Counted from the first letter of the stretch, positions 35,346 through 45,039 are shown. The stretch is DNA of 64,000 nt from Candidatus Amarobacillus elongatus (GCA_016703545.1 JADJBX010000006.1:1-64000); one strand, 5' to 3'. Program-made: numbers and translations. The notes: generated from the letters alone by a model not told the origin.

Positions 35346-37083
35346 GGCTGGGCCGCGATCGCGCAGGCCGTGTGTTCGAACACGTTGCCATCGCCCAGCT
35401 CCGCGAGAATCCCGAAGCGCTCCAGCACTTCGCGCACTTCCGGCTGAATCGCCGTCAGCACGACGCGCCCGCCGTGGCGGCGGTGATGGCGGATGACCTC
35501 GCGCAGCGCCAGCAGCCCGCTCGTGTCGATGTGCCGCACGTCCTTCGTCCGCAGGATCAGGGGCCGGTGGTCCGATGCCTGGAGTTCGTGTTCGAACTGT
35601 GCGGCGCTGTGGAACGAGAGGAATCCGCCAGCGTTGTAGAAGGCGATATCCGGCCGGGAATGGATGAGCGCGCCGAGCTCGGGCGAGACCCCCACCACGG
35701 CGCCGCCTTCGTCGGCGAGCATCGCCGCCGCCGCCGGGGCCGCGCTCAGCCTTCGGATCAGCAGCACCATCGAGACCACCATCCCCAGCCCGATGGCGTA
35801 CGTGAGGTCGAAGAAGAGCGTGACGAGGATGGTGCTGACGAGGACCACCAGGTCCTCCCGGGCGCGCGCCGCACGAGCGCGGCAAGCACGTCCGCTTCGG
35901 CGATGTTCCAGGCGACCACGATGAGCACCGCCGCCAGCACCGTGAGGGGGATATGCCCGGCGAGGCCGCCGAAGGCAAGCGTCGCGAGCAGCACCGTGAG
36001 GGCGTGAAAGATCCCGGTGAGCCGCGACGTGGCGCCGTTGCGGATGCCCGCCGCCGTCCGCGCGATCGCCGCCGTCGCGGGGATGCCGCCCATCACCGGC
36101 GAGACGAGATTCGCCACCGCCTGCCCGAACAGCTCCCGGTCCGGCTCCGTGCGGTCCGTGGTCGCGGCCATGCCATCGCCCACCACCGCCGCCAATAGCG
36201 ACTCCACGGACCCCAGCACGGCCACGGCGACGGCCACGGGGAGCAGGTCGAAGGCGAGGCCGGCATCGAACCAGGCGAAGGAGGGCGAGGGGAGGTCGCG
36301 CGGGAGGTCGCCGTAGCGGCTGGCGAGGGTGGGGGTATCGAGCCCGAGCCACCAGGTGAGCGCGGTGAAGCCCGTCACGGCCACCAGCGGCCCCGGCACG
36401 CGCGGCACGAACCGCTGCCACGCGAAGAGCAACACGAGCGCCGCCAGCCCCATCAGTGGCGTGGTCGCACCCACCGTCTGGAGGTGGCGCAGGGTGTCCC
36501 AGAGCTTTTCGTGGAAGTGCTCCGCCCGCGGGTCCGTGCCGGTGACGGCGAGGAAGGTGTTCAGCTGGCCGAAGGCGATGCTGAGGGCGATGCCGGCCGT
36601 GAACCCGATGACCACCGGGTGGGGGATGAAGCGCACCAGCCGCCCGGCGCCGAGAAGGCTCATCGCGAAGAGGATGACCCCCGCGAGCAGCCCCACCATG
36701 GGCAGCGCGGCCGGGCCGTGCGCGAGGACCGCCCCGGAGAGCACGGGCACGAGCGCCGCCGTCGGACCGGTGATGTTGAACCGCGAGCCCCCGCAGAGGG
36801 AGGCGGCCCCGCCCGCGAACACCGCCGTGTACAGGCCCGCGATCGGTGGCACGCCCACGGCCACGGCGAGCGCGATGCTCAGGGGCAGCGCGATAATCCC
36901 GACCACCACCCCCGAAACCGCGTTCCGCCGCCACTCCGCCGCCGGGGCAGCGCCGGGCGCGGAAGCACGTGGCGCACGCGCGCAAGAAGCTCCACCCGCA
37001 CCTCCGCCGCCCCTGGTTGATTCCAGTCTGCCCAACGATTTCGGAAGGCATAAGGCGATGGCGATTCGCGAACGGCGTTTCAC
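35324..37083 (-). pseudogene. SulP-family anion transporter with STAS domain, frameshifted
   Basis: The N-terminal frame (from GTG 37083) gives the SulP membrane domain: NAVSGVVVGIIALPLSIALA, GGSRFNITGPTAALVP, FIPHPVVIGFTAGIALSI and GSVESLLAAVVGDGM. Near 35860 the frame is lost in a GCGCGCGCCCGGG stretch, and another frame continues with DLVVLVSTILVTLFFDLTYA and a cytosolic STAS domain (RHIDTSGLLALREVI). One added base restores about 586 residues. The family carries sulfate, bicarbonate or other anions; several bacterial members are bicarbonate or dicarboxylate carriers. It is 19 bases downstream of the SDR gene. Confidence 0.82.
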
Positions 37084-37102
37084 GCATCACGCGTGCGCGG
37101 TC

Positions 37103-37843
37103 TTAGCGGGCGTAATCCCGGCCGCCGCGCACGGTCACGCGCATGATCGCGCCCGCGCGGGTGTCGTCCTCCACGAGTTCGATCAGCCCGGCGGCGACGT
37201 CCTCGGGGGCGAGGATGCCGCCCACCTGCGCCTTCAGCTCCTCGCTCCGTTCGCCCTCGACGTCCGTGAACAGGGGCGTGGCGGTGTAGGTCGGGCAGAT
37301 GGCGTTGACGCGCACGCCGCACTCCGCGGCGAGCCCGGCGAGCGATCGCGTGAAGTGGATGATGCCCGCTTTCGTGGCGGCGTAGACGGGTGCCTCGGCC
37401 ATGGGCACGAGCCCGCCCATCGAGGCCGTGTTCACGACAACGCCGCCGCCCCCGCGCCGCCGCATTTCGCGCCCCGCGATGCGCGTGCCCTCGATCATCG
37501 CCGTGAAGTTGATGTCGACCATGCGCTTCCAGCCGGCGTCGTCGTCGCCGAACAGATCTTCGCCACCGACGCCGGCGTTGTTGCACATGATGTCGAAGCG
37601 GCCGTAGTGCTCGACGGCGGCGGCGATGGTGTTCGCCACATCCTCCGTGTGGCGGACGTCGCAGCGGTGGAAGACCGCGCGCCCGCCCGCGGCGAGGATG
37701 CTCTCGACCGTCGCCTGCCCGCCTGCGGTGTCGATATCGGCCACGACGACGCTGCAGCCGCGCTCCGCGAGCGCCACCGCCATGGCGCGGCCGATGCCCG
37801 AGCCGCCACCTGTCACGACCGCGGCCGTGTCCTGGATCTGCAT
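37103..37843 (-). CDS. Short-chain dehydrogenase/reductase
   Basis: 246 residues. NAD(P) motif TGGGSGIG (about 10-17), acidic DIDT after beta-2 suggesting NAD, NNAGVGG, catalytic serine in NTASMGG and YAATK with Tyr/Lys. C-terminal ICPTYTATPLFTDVEG is the usual substrate loop. Substrate unknown. Start ATG 37843 after GGGGGG. Probably in one transcript with the SulP gene. Confidence 0.9.
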   Translation of the reverse strand: MQIQDTAAVVTGGGSGIGRAMAVALAERGCSVVVADIDTAGGQATVESILAAGGRAVFHRCDVRHTEDVANTIAAAVEHYGRFDIMCNNAGVGGEDLFGDDDAGWKRMVDINFTAMIEGTRIAGREMRRRGGGGVVVNTASMGGLVPMAEAPVYAATKAGIIHFTRSLAGLAAECGVRVNAICPTYTATPLFTDVEGERSEELKAQVGGILAPEDVAAGLIELVEDDTRAGAIMRVTVRGGRDYAR

Positions 37844-37967
37844 GTGCGTCCCCCCTTCGCCGGGGCGCCCACGTCGCCCCCCGGAGGGCGAACGATAGCG
37901 CGCGCGGCCGGACGCGGCGAGGGACGGGGGGCCCATCGCTCCGGCGGCGATTGGCCGCTGCGCGAGC

Positions 37968-38909
37968 CTACTGGAAGAGCGCGCCCACCGAGTGGCCCGA
38001 ATGGATGCGGGCGATCGCGTCGCCGAACTGCGCCGCGACGGGGATGATCGTCATGTTCGGGAGCCGCTTCTCCGGCGGGATCGGCACCGAATCGGTGAGC
38101 ACAATCTCGTCCGCGTCGGCCGCCTTCAGCCGCTCGATGGCCGGGCCGCTCAGCACGCCGTGGTACCCGGAGAGCTTCACTTCCTTGCAGCCGTTGGCGC
38201 GCAGCACGCGCACCGCCTCCGTCATCGTCCCCGCGGTGTCGATCTCGTCGTCGAGCAGGAGGACGTTGCGGCCCTCGACCTCGCCGATGACGTTCGTCGC
38301 CTCCGTGCGGTCGCTGTTGCCGATGCGGCGCTTCTCGATGATCGCGAGCGGCATATCGAGCCGCACGGCCATGTCGCGCGCGCGCTTCTCGTCGCCCACG
38401 TCCGTCGCCACCACCGTGTAGTTCTGCAGCCGTTCGTTCCGGAAGTGTGCGGAGACGGGGTAGATGGCGTTCAGCTCATCGACCGGCACGTTGAAGAAGC
38501 CCTGGATCTGGCCCACGTGCAGGTTCATGGTGAGGATGCGGTCGGCGCCGGCCGTCTCCAGCAGGTTCGCGAGGAGGCGCGCGGTGATGGGCACCCGCGG
38601 CTGGTCCTTCTTGTCGCTGCGGCCGTAGGCGTAGAAGGGGATGACGGCCGTGATCCGCCCGGCGGAGGCGCGCTTGGCGGCGTCGATCATGATGAGCAGT
38701 TCCATGATCGAGCGGTTCACGGGGGTGCTGAACGGCTGCACCAGGTACACATCCCGCATGCGGATGTTCTCCTGGTACTGCACGAAGATGTTCTCGTTCG
38801 CGAATTCGAACACATCGACGTTGCCCAGGGGGCGGCCGATGCGCGCGCAGATATCACGCGCCAGTTCGGGGTGGGCTCGGCCAGAGAAGACGGCAAGGTC
38901 GGTGTACAA
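37968..38909 (-). CDS. prs: Ribose-phosphate pyrophosphokinase
   Basis: 313 residues if the TTG at 38909 is used, the normal size; a GTG at 38975 would add a low-quality 22-residue head. Makes PRPP from ribose-5-phosphate and ATP. Seen: FANENIFVQ, VYLVQPFSTPVNRSIMELL, flexible loop YGRSDKKDQPRVPI, NLHVGQIQGFF and the PRPP loop LLLDDEIDTAGTM. GGAG lies about 14 bases before the TTG. Confidence 0.94.
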   Translation of the reverse strand: MYTDLAVFSGRAHPELARDICARIGRPLGNVDVFEFANENIFVQYQENIRMRDVYLVQPFSTPVNRSIMELLIMIDAAKRASAGRITAVIPFYAYGRSDKKDQPRVPITARLLANLLETAGADRILTMNLHVGQIQGFFNVPVDELNAIYPVSAHFRNERLQNYTVVATDVGDEKRARDMAVRLDMPLAIIEKRRIGNSDRTEATNVIGEVEGRNVLLLDDEIDTAGTMTEAVRVLRANGCKEVKLSGYHGVLSGPAIERLKAADADEIVLTDSVPIPPEKRLPNMTIIPVAAQFGDAIARIHSGHSVGALFQ

Positions 38910-39057
38910 CGCGGCGGGGGCTCCTGCTGTGGCGGTGCGGGAGGGCGCCAGGCGGCCTGCTGCCCGGACCCGCACGATAGCAGACGAACGACCTAGGGGG
39001 TAAGGCGCTCCCCGCCCAAACGAAAAGCCCGCGGCCCCCGGCGCGGGGCACGAAAAA

Positions 39058-39078
39058 GGGGCCCCGGGTGGGGGCCCC
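39058..39078 (-). terminator. Intrinsic terminator of the IPT-repeat gene
   Basis: GGGGCCCC / GGGGCCCC, 8-bp stem with a GGGTG loop; on the minus strand it is followed by five T and lies just after the stop at 39102. Confidence 0.75.
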
Positions 39079-39101
39079 TCGTCGCGGTTTCCCGTCGCGG
39101 A

Positions 39102-41386
39102 TCAGCCCTGTTGGACCGTCCACGTCTGGCTGTTCGGCCCGGCGATGGCCACGAAGTACGCCGTCCCCTTCACCAGCGTGGTGAAGTCGTTCGCGCCGGG
39201 AACGTTCGCCTGCGCCGGGAACGAAAGGTCCCACCGCTGCTGGGCCGCGTTCCAGCGCGCGATCAGCGTGATCTGCGCCGTCAGGTCGTTCGTCGCGCTG
39301 TTGCCGTCGTTGCCCGAAACCGCGTTCCCGACGGTCATGCCGTCGGCGCCGTTCCAGACGATGAGCGTCCAGCGGAACGACAGCGTGTAGCTGATGGTGC
39401 CGCCGGTGTAGGTGAACTTCGTGACGCTGCTCGTCGTCGAGCTGCCGTTGCCCGTGGTGACCACGACGTCGAACTGGCCGCCGGTGTGGGCGGGGGCCGT
39501 CACGGTCAGGCTGGTCGAGCTCGCGACCGTGACGTTCGTGCCGGCCGTGCCGCCGAAGGTGACGGTCGTGGAGCCGGAGACGAAGCCGGTGCCGGTGATG
39601 GTCACCGTCGTGCCGCCGCCAATCGGGCCCGAAGACGGGCTCACCCCGGTCACGGTGGGCGCCGCCGCCGTGCCGTAGGTGAAGTTGTCCGCGGTCGTGT
39701 TCGGGCTCGTCCCCAGCGGCGTGATGACGCGGACGTCGACCGTGGTGCCGAGGGTGCCCGCGGGGCTCGTCGCCGTGATGGAGCTGTCGCTCACGAAATT
39801 GAACGTGGCCGCGACCCCGCCGAACGTCACGGAGGTCGCGCCGGTGAAGCCCGAGCCCGTGATCGTCACGCTCGTGCCGCCGGAGGAGCTGCCCGATGCC
39901 GGGTTGATGGAGGTCACCACGGGGCCCGCGCACCCGGCCACGCCGAAGGTGTAGTTGTCGAGCGATGTGTTCGCGCTGGTGCCCACGCCGCTCACGGTCA
40001 CCAGGACGTCCACCGTCGTGTTCGAAAGCACGGTCGGGCTGTAGACGGTGAGCCAGTTGGGGGAGTTCACCACGACCGACGTCCCGGCGTACCCGCCGAA
40101 GCTGACCGAGGTGGTGCCGCTCACGAAGCCCGTGCCGTAGACGTTGACCAGTGTCGCCGTCAGGTTCGCCCCGCAGGTCGGCGAAAGGGACGTGACGCTG
40201 ACGAGGCCGCTGGAGCAGCCGAAGGTGTAGTTGTCGGCGGTGGTATTGGTGCTGGTGCCCACGCCGCTGACGGTCACGATCACATCGACCGTTGTGCTCG
40301 CAAGCGAGGTCGGGGTGTAGACGGTGAGCCAGTTCGCGGAGTTGACCACCACGGAGCTGCCGGCGAAGCCGCCGAAGGTCACCGTCGTTGCCTGGCGTGG
40401 AACTGAAGCCGGTGCCGTAAACGTTGACCAGCCTCGCGGTGAAGTTCGCCCCGCAGGTCGGGGAGATCGACGATACGCTGACCGCGCCGGAGCAGCCACC
40501 CACGGCGTAGGTCGAAGTTGCCGGCGGCGTGGTTCGTGCTGACGCCCACCCCCTGCACCGGTCAGGAACGAAGGCACGACGGGCCGGGCTGGTGCCGTAC
40601 GCGGGTCGAACCAACCCTGGGCGCTCAAACCGCCGATGGTCACCCTCATCTGGCCGCTGAAGCCGCTTCCGGTGATCTTCACGATCTGCCCGCCGACGCC
40701 GCTCGCCTGGGTTGACCACCACCGAGCCCGAACCGAGGTACGTGAACGTGCTCGACCCGGAGCCGTGGTTCGTGTTCACGGTGAGCGTCTGCACGCCGGT
40801 GAGGGCGGGCGGCGTGATCGTGATGACCGTGTCCGAGACGAAGATGGGCGCGGCCGAGAGCCCGCCGATGGTCACCGAGGTCATGCCCGTGAAGCCGCTG
40901 CCCGTGATCTGCATCTGCACGCCGGCCGTGCCGCTCGCCGGGTTCACCGTTACCGATGCGGCCGCGCAGGCGTTGTTGTAATCGAAGCCGTTCACGAGCG
41001 TGTCGTCGCCACCGTTCGTCGTGACCTTCACGTCACGCAGGCCCGCGGAGGCCGTGCCGGCGGTGCGGAACTCGAGCTGGTTCGCCGAGAGCACGCGGAA
41101 GCCACCCAGGGGGGTCGCCGACCCGGATGCCAGGGGATAGTTAATCCCGCCCACCTGCAGGGAGATGGTGAACACTTCGGGGCCCATGAATCCGGTGCCA
41201 TTGACCAGCACGGCCGTGTTCCCCGCGAGCGGCCCGCACGTGGGGCTCACGCTCGTGACGGTCGGGCTGGGGAGGTGTAGCCCGGGCAGCCAGCGGGAGC
41301 GCCAGGAGTGCTCCCAGGACGCCGACGAGCAGAGCCAGCGAAAGCGTGCGCCACCCTCGGGCCCTCAACACCCGCTTTTTCCTCAT
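39102..41386 (-). pseudogene. Secreted IPT/TIG-repeat surface protein, multiply frameshifted
   Basis: Start ATG 41386 with a strong GGAAGGAG site. Signal peptide (LSLALLVGVLGALLALPLAARA), then five or more IPT/TIG immunoglobulin-like domains (PASGTAGVQMQITGSGFTGM, PSSGPIGGGTTVTITGTGF and similar) and a C-terminal region of about 110 residues unlike IPT. The frame changes near 41268 (extra C in a CCCC run), near 40712 (extra G), and again two or three times between 40600 and 40390. The last 1.3 kb is intact. Repaired, the product would be about 760 residues, likely a cell-surface adhesion or stalk protein. Confidence 0.78.
39942..40495 (-). repeat. Two tandem copies of an IPT-domain unit
   Basis: Two coding units with a period near 277 bases are similar at the DNA level, both carrying the protein words NVYGTGF, NWLTVY and VTVSGVGTS. 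They point to recent domain duplication, which also makes this region prone to assembly or sequencing error. Confidence 0.7.
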
Positions 41387-41741
41387 GACAGAACTCCTTC
41401 CCGCCGCGCCGACATTCTGCATGTCTGCGTGCGATTCGTCATTGCCAAATCATCATGCGTTCCTCACCTTACCAAAAGTTTACGAATTCAGGGCCGCTTT
41501 CCACTTGCCCGTTTTGAATTCGTTGGTCCTGGCCGGTAGAAACGCCCCCGAGAGGGTGGCGCATTCCGTGATCATTCGGCATGCCCGCCCGGTCCCCGCT
41601 CCAGCGGATCCTATGGCCGTACTTCTCGCGCCGGGCGGCAGTGCTGCTTCCGTCCCGTGGAGGCACGCGATGCCGCTTTCGTTCCGCTCGCGGAGCGCGC
41701 GTATTCCCATCCGCGACCCATCACATGCGTGCGTTCACGCG
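41387..41741. other. Intergenic leader region of the IPT-repeat gene
   Basis: 355 bases with no gene seen. An AT-rich stretch near 41440-41530, unusual for this genome, holds two GAATTC words about 30 bases apart and probably the promoter for the minus-strand surface protein. Nothing else is recognised. Confidence 0.4.
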
Positions 41742-42635
41742 TTAGCCGCCAAGCGCGTGCACCAGCGCGTGCAGCTTCTCGGGGTTGCGAATGGAATGCA
41801 GGTCCGTGATCCGGCCGTCGTCCACGTCCATCACCATCACCGTGTCCAATCGGCCGCGCGCGAACAGCAGCACCGCCGGCGCGCCATTCACCTCGACGTA
41901 TTGCACGCGTTCCCGTGGCACCTTTCGCGGCAGTGCGAGGGACAGGCGGGCGACCTTTTCGGCGCCACGAATGACATTGCGTGCCGCCGCCACCACGCCT
42001 CCGCCATCGGAGGACAACGCCGCATCCGGCGCGAGGATCGCGATCAGGCCGGCCATGTCGCCGTGCCCGCTCGCCTCGATGAACCGCCGCGTGAGCCGCA
42101 GACGTTCGTCGTAGCTCGCACTGAAACGGCGGCGAGGTTCGGCCACCCGTTCCCGCGCGCGGTGCAGCACCTGCCGGCAGGCGGCCTCGCTCTTGCCCAC
42201 CATCGCCGCGATTTCGCCGTAGCCGTAATCGAAGACGTCGTGCAACAGGAACACCGCGCGCTCCACCGGCCCCAGCCGTTCGAGCAGCAGCAGGAAGGCG
42301 AACGAGATCGATTCCGCGTGCTCGATCCGTTCGGACGGCGACGGCGAGGGCTCGCGGGCGGTCAGCAGTGGCTCGGGGAGCCACGGTCCCGTGTACGTCT
42401 CGCGCCGCGCTCGCGCCGAGGTGAGCGCGTCCAGGCAGAGCCGCGTGACCGTCGTCACCAGCCACGCGCGCGGGTTCGCCACGTCATCCCGTGGCGCGGC
42501 CTGCCACCGCAGCCACGCATCCTGGACGGCGTCCTCGGCCTCCATCACGCTCCCCAGCATCCGGTACGCCACCCCGAAGAGGTGCGCGCGGTGCGCTTCG
42601 AAGAGCGCGGCGCCATCGGCGACGGTGGGAGTCAT
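41742..42635 (-). CDS. ECF41-type (SigJ-like) RNA polymerase sigma factor
   Basis: 297 residues. Sigma region 2 (AHLFGVAYRMLGSVMEAEDAVQDAWLRW in part), the linker WLPEPL that marks the SigJ/ECF41 group, region 4 (LGPVERAVFLLHDVFDYGYGEIAAMVGKSEA) and a SnoaL/NTF2-like C-terminal extension with SSDGGG and NPEKL, the group's DGGGK and NPDKL motifs. There is no anti-sigma factor; the extension controls activity. ECF41 genes usually sit next to and regulate an oxidoreductase or decarboxylase; here an SDR gene is divergent at 165 bases. Confidence 0.92.
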   Translation of the reverse strand: MTPTVADGAALFEAHRAHLFGVAYRMLGSVMEAEDAVQDAWLRWQAAPRDDVANPRAWLVTTVTRLCLDALTSARARRETYTGPWLPEPLLTAREPSPSPSERIEHAESISFAFLLLLERLGPVERAVFLLHDVFDYGYGEIAAMVGKSEAACRQVLHRARERVAEPRRRFSASYDERLRLTRRFIEASGHGDMAGLIAILAPDAALSSDGGGVVAAARNVIRGAEKVARLSLALPRKVPRERVQYVEVNGAPAVLLFARGRLDTVMVMDVDDGRITDLHSIRNPEKLHALVHALGG

Positions 42636-42720
42636 GGACGGCCTCGCACAAAACACATGGTAGGACGCGGCGCCACACGCGCGCCCGGGATACTGACGCC
42701 GCGGCCCCCTCCGCTGTGAC

Positions 42721-42760
42721 ACCCTTTTCTCCTTCCTCTTATCTCTTTCCTCTTCCCCAC
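42721..42760 (-). repeat. Interspersed repeat, copy 4 (purine tract, minus strand)
   Basis: On the minus strand: GAAGAGGAAAGAGATAAGAG and GGAAGGAGAAAAGGGT, closely matching copy 2 (AGATAAGAG, then GAAGGAGAAAAGGGTG). It lies between the sigma factor and the SDR gene. Confidence 0.65.
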
Positions 42761-42800
42761 GTAGAATCCCGGCGCACCAACACCGTTTGTGAGGAATCGA

Positions 42801-43652
42801 ATGGGCAAATTGGATGGCAAGGTTGTCATCGTCACCGGCGCGAGCCGGGGCATCGGCGCGACCATCGCCGAGCTGTTCGCCGCCGAGGGCGGCAAGGTCG
42901 TCTGCGCGGCCCGCACGCTGAAGGAAGGCGATCACCCGCTCGAGGGCTCCCTCGAGCACACCGTGAACACGATCAAGGCCGCCGGCGGCGAAGCCACGGC
43001 CGTCGCCGTCGACATCTCCGACCACGCCGAGTGCCTCCGCCTGGTGGATGAGACGCGCCGCATCTACGGGCCCGTCGACGTGCTCGTGAACAACGCCGCG
43101 CTCACCTACTTCGTGCCGATCAAGGACTACCCGGTCAACAAGTGGCACCGCTCGATCGGCGTGAACTTCCATGCGCCGTTCTACCTGTCGCAGGAAGTGC
43201 TGCGCGACATGCTCCCGCGCAAGAGCGGGTCGATCGTCAACATCTCCAGCGGCGCCGCCATCGGCCCCGGCCGCGGGCCCTACACGCCCGAGACGGCCGG
43301 CCGCGGCGGCGGCACCCTCTACGGCGCCGAAAAGGCCGCCCTCGAGCGGTTCACCCAGGGCCTTGCGTCCGAGGTCTACAACGACGGCGTGAGCGTGACC
43401 TGCGTTTCGCCCTCGCAGGTGGTCCCGACGCCGGGCACCGTGCACCACAAGCTCGTGACCGGCATGGACGACCCGCGCGGCGAAGACCCGATCCTGATGG
43501 CGAAGGCCGCGCTGCTGCTCGCCTCCGAGCCGCTCGACAAGGTCACCGGCCGCGTCACCTACAGCCAGGAGATCCTGCAGGAATTCGGCTGGATCCAGAA
43601 CGGCAAGGGCACCGGCATCGACCGCAAGGGTTCGGGCTACAGCCAGGTGTAA
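42801..43652 (+). CDS. Short-chain dehydrogenase, possible ECF41 target
   Basis: 283 residues. TGASRGIG (12-19), CAARTLKEGDHPLEGSL (an NADP-type arginine and a loop common in this SDR group), NNAALTYF, NISSGAA and YGAEK. The C-terminal tail after the core, WIQNGKGTGIDRKGSGY, is longer than usual. Start ATG 42801 after GAGGA. It is transcribed away from the ECF41 gene, the typical target position, but the common target fold is a CMD protein or oxidoreductase, so control is inferred. Confidence 0.88.
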   Translation: MGKLDGKVVIVTGASRGIGATIAELFAAEGGKVVCAARTLKEGDHPLEGSLEHTVNTIKAAGGEATAVAVDISDHAECLRLVDETRRIYGPVDVLVNNAALTYFVPIKDYPVNKWHRSIGVNFHAPFYLSQEVLRDMLPRKSGSIVNISSGAAIGPGRGPYTPETAGRGGGTLYGAEKAALERFTQGLASEVYNDGVSVTCVSPSQVVPTPGTVHHKLVTGMDDPRGEDPILMAKAALLLASEPLDKVTGRVTYSQEILQEFGWIQNGKGTGIDRKGSGYSQV

Positions 43653-43660
43653 AGGGGTGG

Positions 43661-43691
43661 GGGCTCGAGGCTCGAGGTTCCGGGCTCGAGG
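43661..43691 (+). repeat. Interspersed repeat, copy 5 (CTCGAGG module)
   Basis: 31-base element made of GGGCTCGAGG, CTCGAGGTTC and CGGGCTCGAGG, eight bases behind the SDR stop. Its reverse complement recurs at 45009-45039 with 28 of 31 positions the same. Confidence 0.75.
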
Positions 43692-43708
43692 TCCTGCTGT
43701 ACGTACGA

Positions 43709-43734
43709 AGAAGGGGCGCCCGAGGGCGCCCTTC
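43709..43734 (+). terminator. Terminator after the SDR gene
   Basis: GAAGGGGCGCCC / GGGCGCCCTTC with one bulged G, about 56 bases after the stop, followed by CCCCC rather than a T-run. Likely but not ideal. Confidence 0.55.
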
Positions 43735-43835
43735 CCCCAGGGGGCGGGGCCGGCGCGCCCAGGGACGCGCACCGCCGGCGAGGCTTTACCGGAATACCTC
43801 GCCATCCGCTGTCGCGATGTTCGAGACGCGGGGCG

Positions 43836-44462
43836 TTACGCGCGGCGGAGGAGGACGCCCACGCGCGGAATCGGGGGGACGATGAACGGGCCCACGTTCA
43901 CGAGGTCGATCGCGTCGAAGCCGCACTCCGTGAAGAGCGCCGCCAGCCGACCCCAGCCGCGAAGGTCCACCGTCGTGCAGCCTCCGCCGAGCACGCGGTG
44001 ATGCACCGCCTCCAGCCGCGCGTTCTTCACCGGCGCGACTTCGAGCACGAGCGCGGATCCGCCCGGCGCGAGCACCCGCTGCAGCTCCTCTCCGAACAGG
44101 TGGACGACGTCGTCATCGAAGCGGCGGACGAAGTAGAAGCTCGTGAAGCAGTCGATGGAGCCGTCGGCGAACGGCAGCTTCTCGGGCCAGGCCACCAGAT
44201 CCACCATCGGCCCGGGGGCGATATCGACCGTGACCGGGGCAACGTCCATGCCCGCGCGGTCGGCAAGGAGGTGGGCGTACGGCGCCGTGCCGCACCCGAA
44301 ATCGACGTACCGCTTGCCGAAGGAAAGGTCGAGGAGGTCGATGACGCGCTCCGCGCGCGGAGTCATGGCGGCCTGTGCGGCCTGCGAGGAAAGGACGCGG
44401 CCGAGGGGGCTCGCCGACCACTGTTGCCATGCCGCGATTGCGCCGCGGCGCCGGCGCATCAC
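43836..44462 (-). CDS. SAM-dependent methyltransferase
   Basis: 208 residues. Motif I VDFGCGTAPYAHLLADRAG, acidic TVDIAPGP, LPFADGSIDCFTSFYFVRRF and RVLAPGGSALVLEV. The early GCGTAPYAHL style is that of small uncharacterised class I methyltransferases. Start ATG 44462 overlaps the stop of the upstream 44459 gene by four bases, so they are coupled. Substrate unknown. Confidence 0.82.
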   Translation of the reverse strand: MMRRRRGAIAAWQQWSASPLGRVLSSQAAQAAMTPRAERVIDLLDLSFGKRYVDFGCGTAPYAHLLADRAGMDVAPVTVDIAPGPMVDLVAWPEKLPFADGSIDCFTSFYFVRRFDDDVVHLFGEELQRVLAPGGSALVLEVAPVKNARLEAVHHRVLGGGCTTVDLRGWGRLAALFTECGFDAIDLVNVGPFIVPPIPRVGVLLRRA

Positions 44463-44884
44463 AGCCGGTACACCAGGCGCGCGCGACCGCCGGCGGCGGC
44501 CGCATCCGCGAGCATCTCCGCGAGGGCGGCGGCGTCATCGGCCAGTCCCGGGGCGTCGGCGCGCCGTGCGAGGGCCTGCGCCACCGGGTCGGTGGCCAGG
44601 GCGTCCGTCAGCCCTTGGAGCGAAACCGCCAGGTCCGCCGCCGGCTGCCATGCCAGTTCGAGCTTCTCCACGTCCTCGGAATCCTCCGCGTCAGCTTCAT
44701 AAAAGGTGGTCAGCGGCCCCAGCCGCAGCCGGTGGGTATCGTGCAGGCGGTCGGCGAGCGCGATGAGCGGGTGGGTGGCGCCAAAGCCACGCGAGACGGC
44801 GAACGACATGAACGCCACCAGCGCGGCCCCACCGCCGGGCACCGCCCGCCGTCCCGCGCCATCCGTATCGAGCCAGAGGTCCAC
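44459..44884 (-). CDS. Small protein of unknown function, coupled to a methyltransferase
   Basis: About 141 residues if GTG 44884 is the start. The open frame runs up to a TTG at 45007 but that part is read through the AGTGCTG repeat, so it is not coding; the true start may be a little further up than 44884 since LPSILVDLWLD looks protein-like. Visible: a short hydrophobic ALVAFMSFAVS, and FYEADAEDSEDVEKLELAWQ. No family recognised. Overlaps the methyltransferase start. Confidence 0.5.
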   Translation of the reverse strand: MDLWLDTDGAGRRAVPGGGAALVAFMSFAVSRGFGATHPLIALADRLHDTHRLRLGPLTTFYEADAEDSEDVEKLELAWQPAADLAVSLQGLTDALATDPVAQALARRADAPGLADDAAALAEMLADAAAAGGRARLVYRL

Positions 44885-44936
44885 GAGGATCGAAGGTAGC
44901 AGGGAGAGTGGCCAGAGCCCAGCGCCCGGTACCAGG

Positions 44937-45039
44937 GAGTGCTGAGTGCTGAGTGCTGAGGGTGGCCAGGCGTCAACCCCGTCTCCCGCAGCCGGGGATG
45001 TCCCCAAGCCTCGAGCCGCGAACCTCGGGCCTCGAGCCC
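44937..45039. repeat. Interspersed repeat, copy 6 (AGTGCTG and CTCGAGG modules)
   Basis: GAGTGCTGAGTGCTGAGTGC at 44937 onward (three 7-base units), a GC spacer, then at 45009-45039 an inverted copy of the 31-base element of copy 5. Two module types occur together here. Confidence 0.75.

Noticed and set aside
44885..45007. N-terminal extension of the 44459 gene
   Set aside because: This part of the frame reads through the AGTGCTG repeat and starts at a TTG without a ribosome site.
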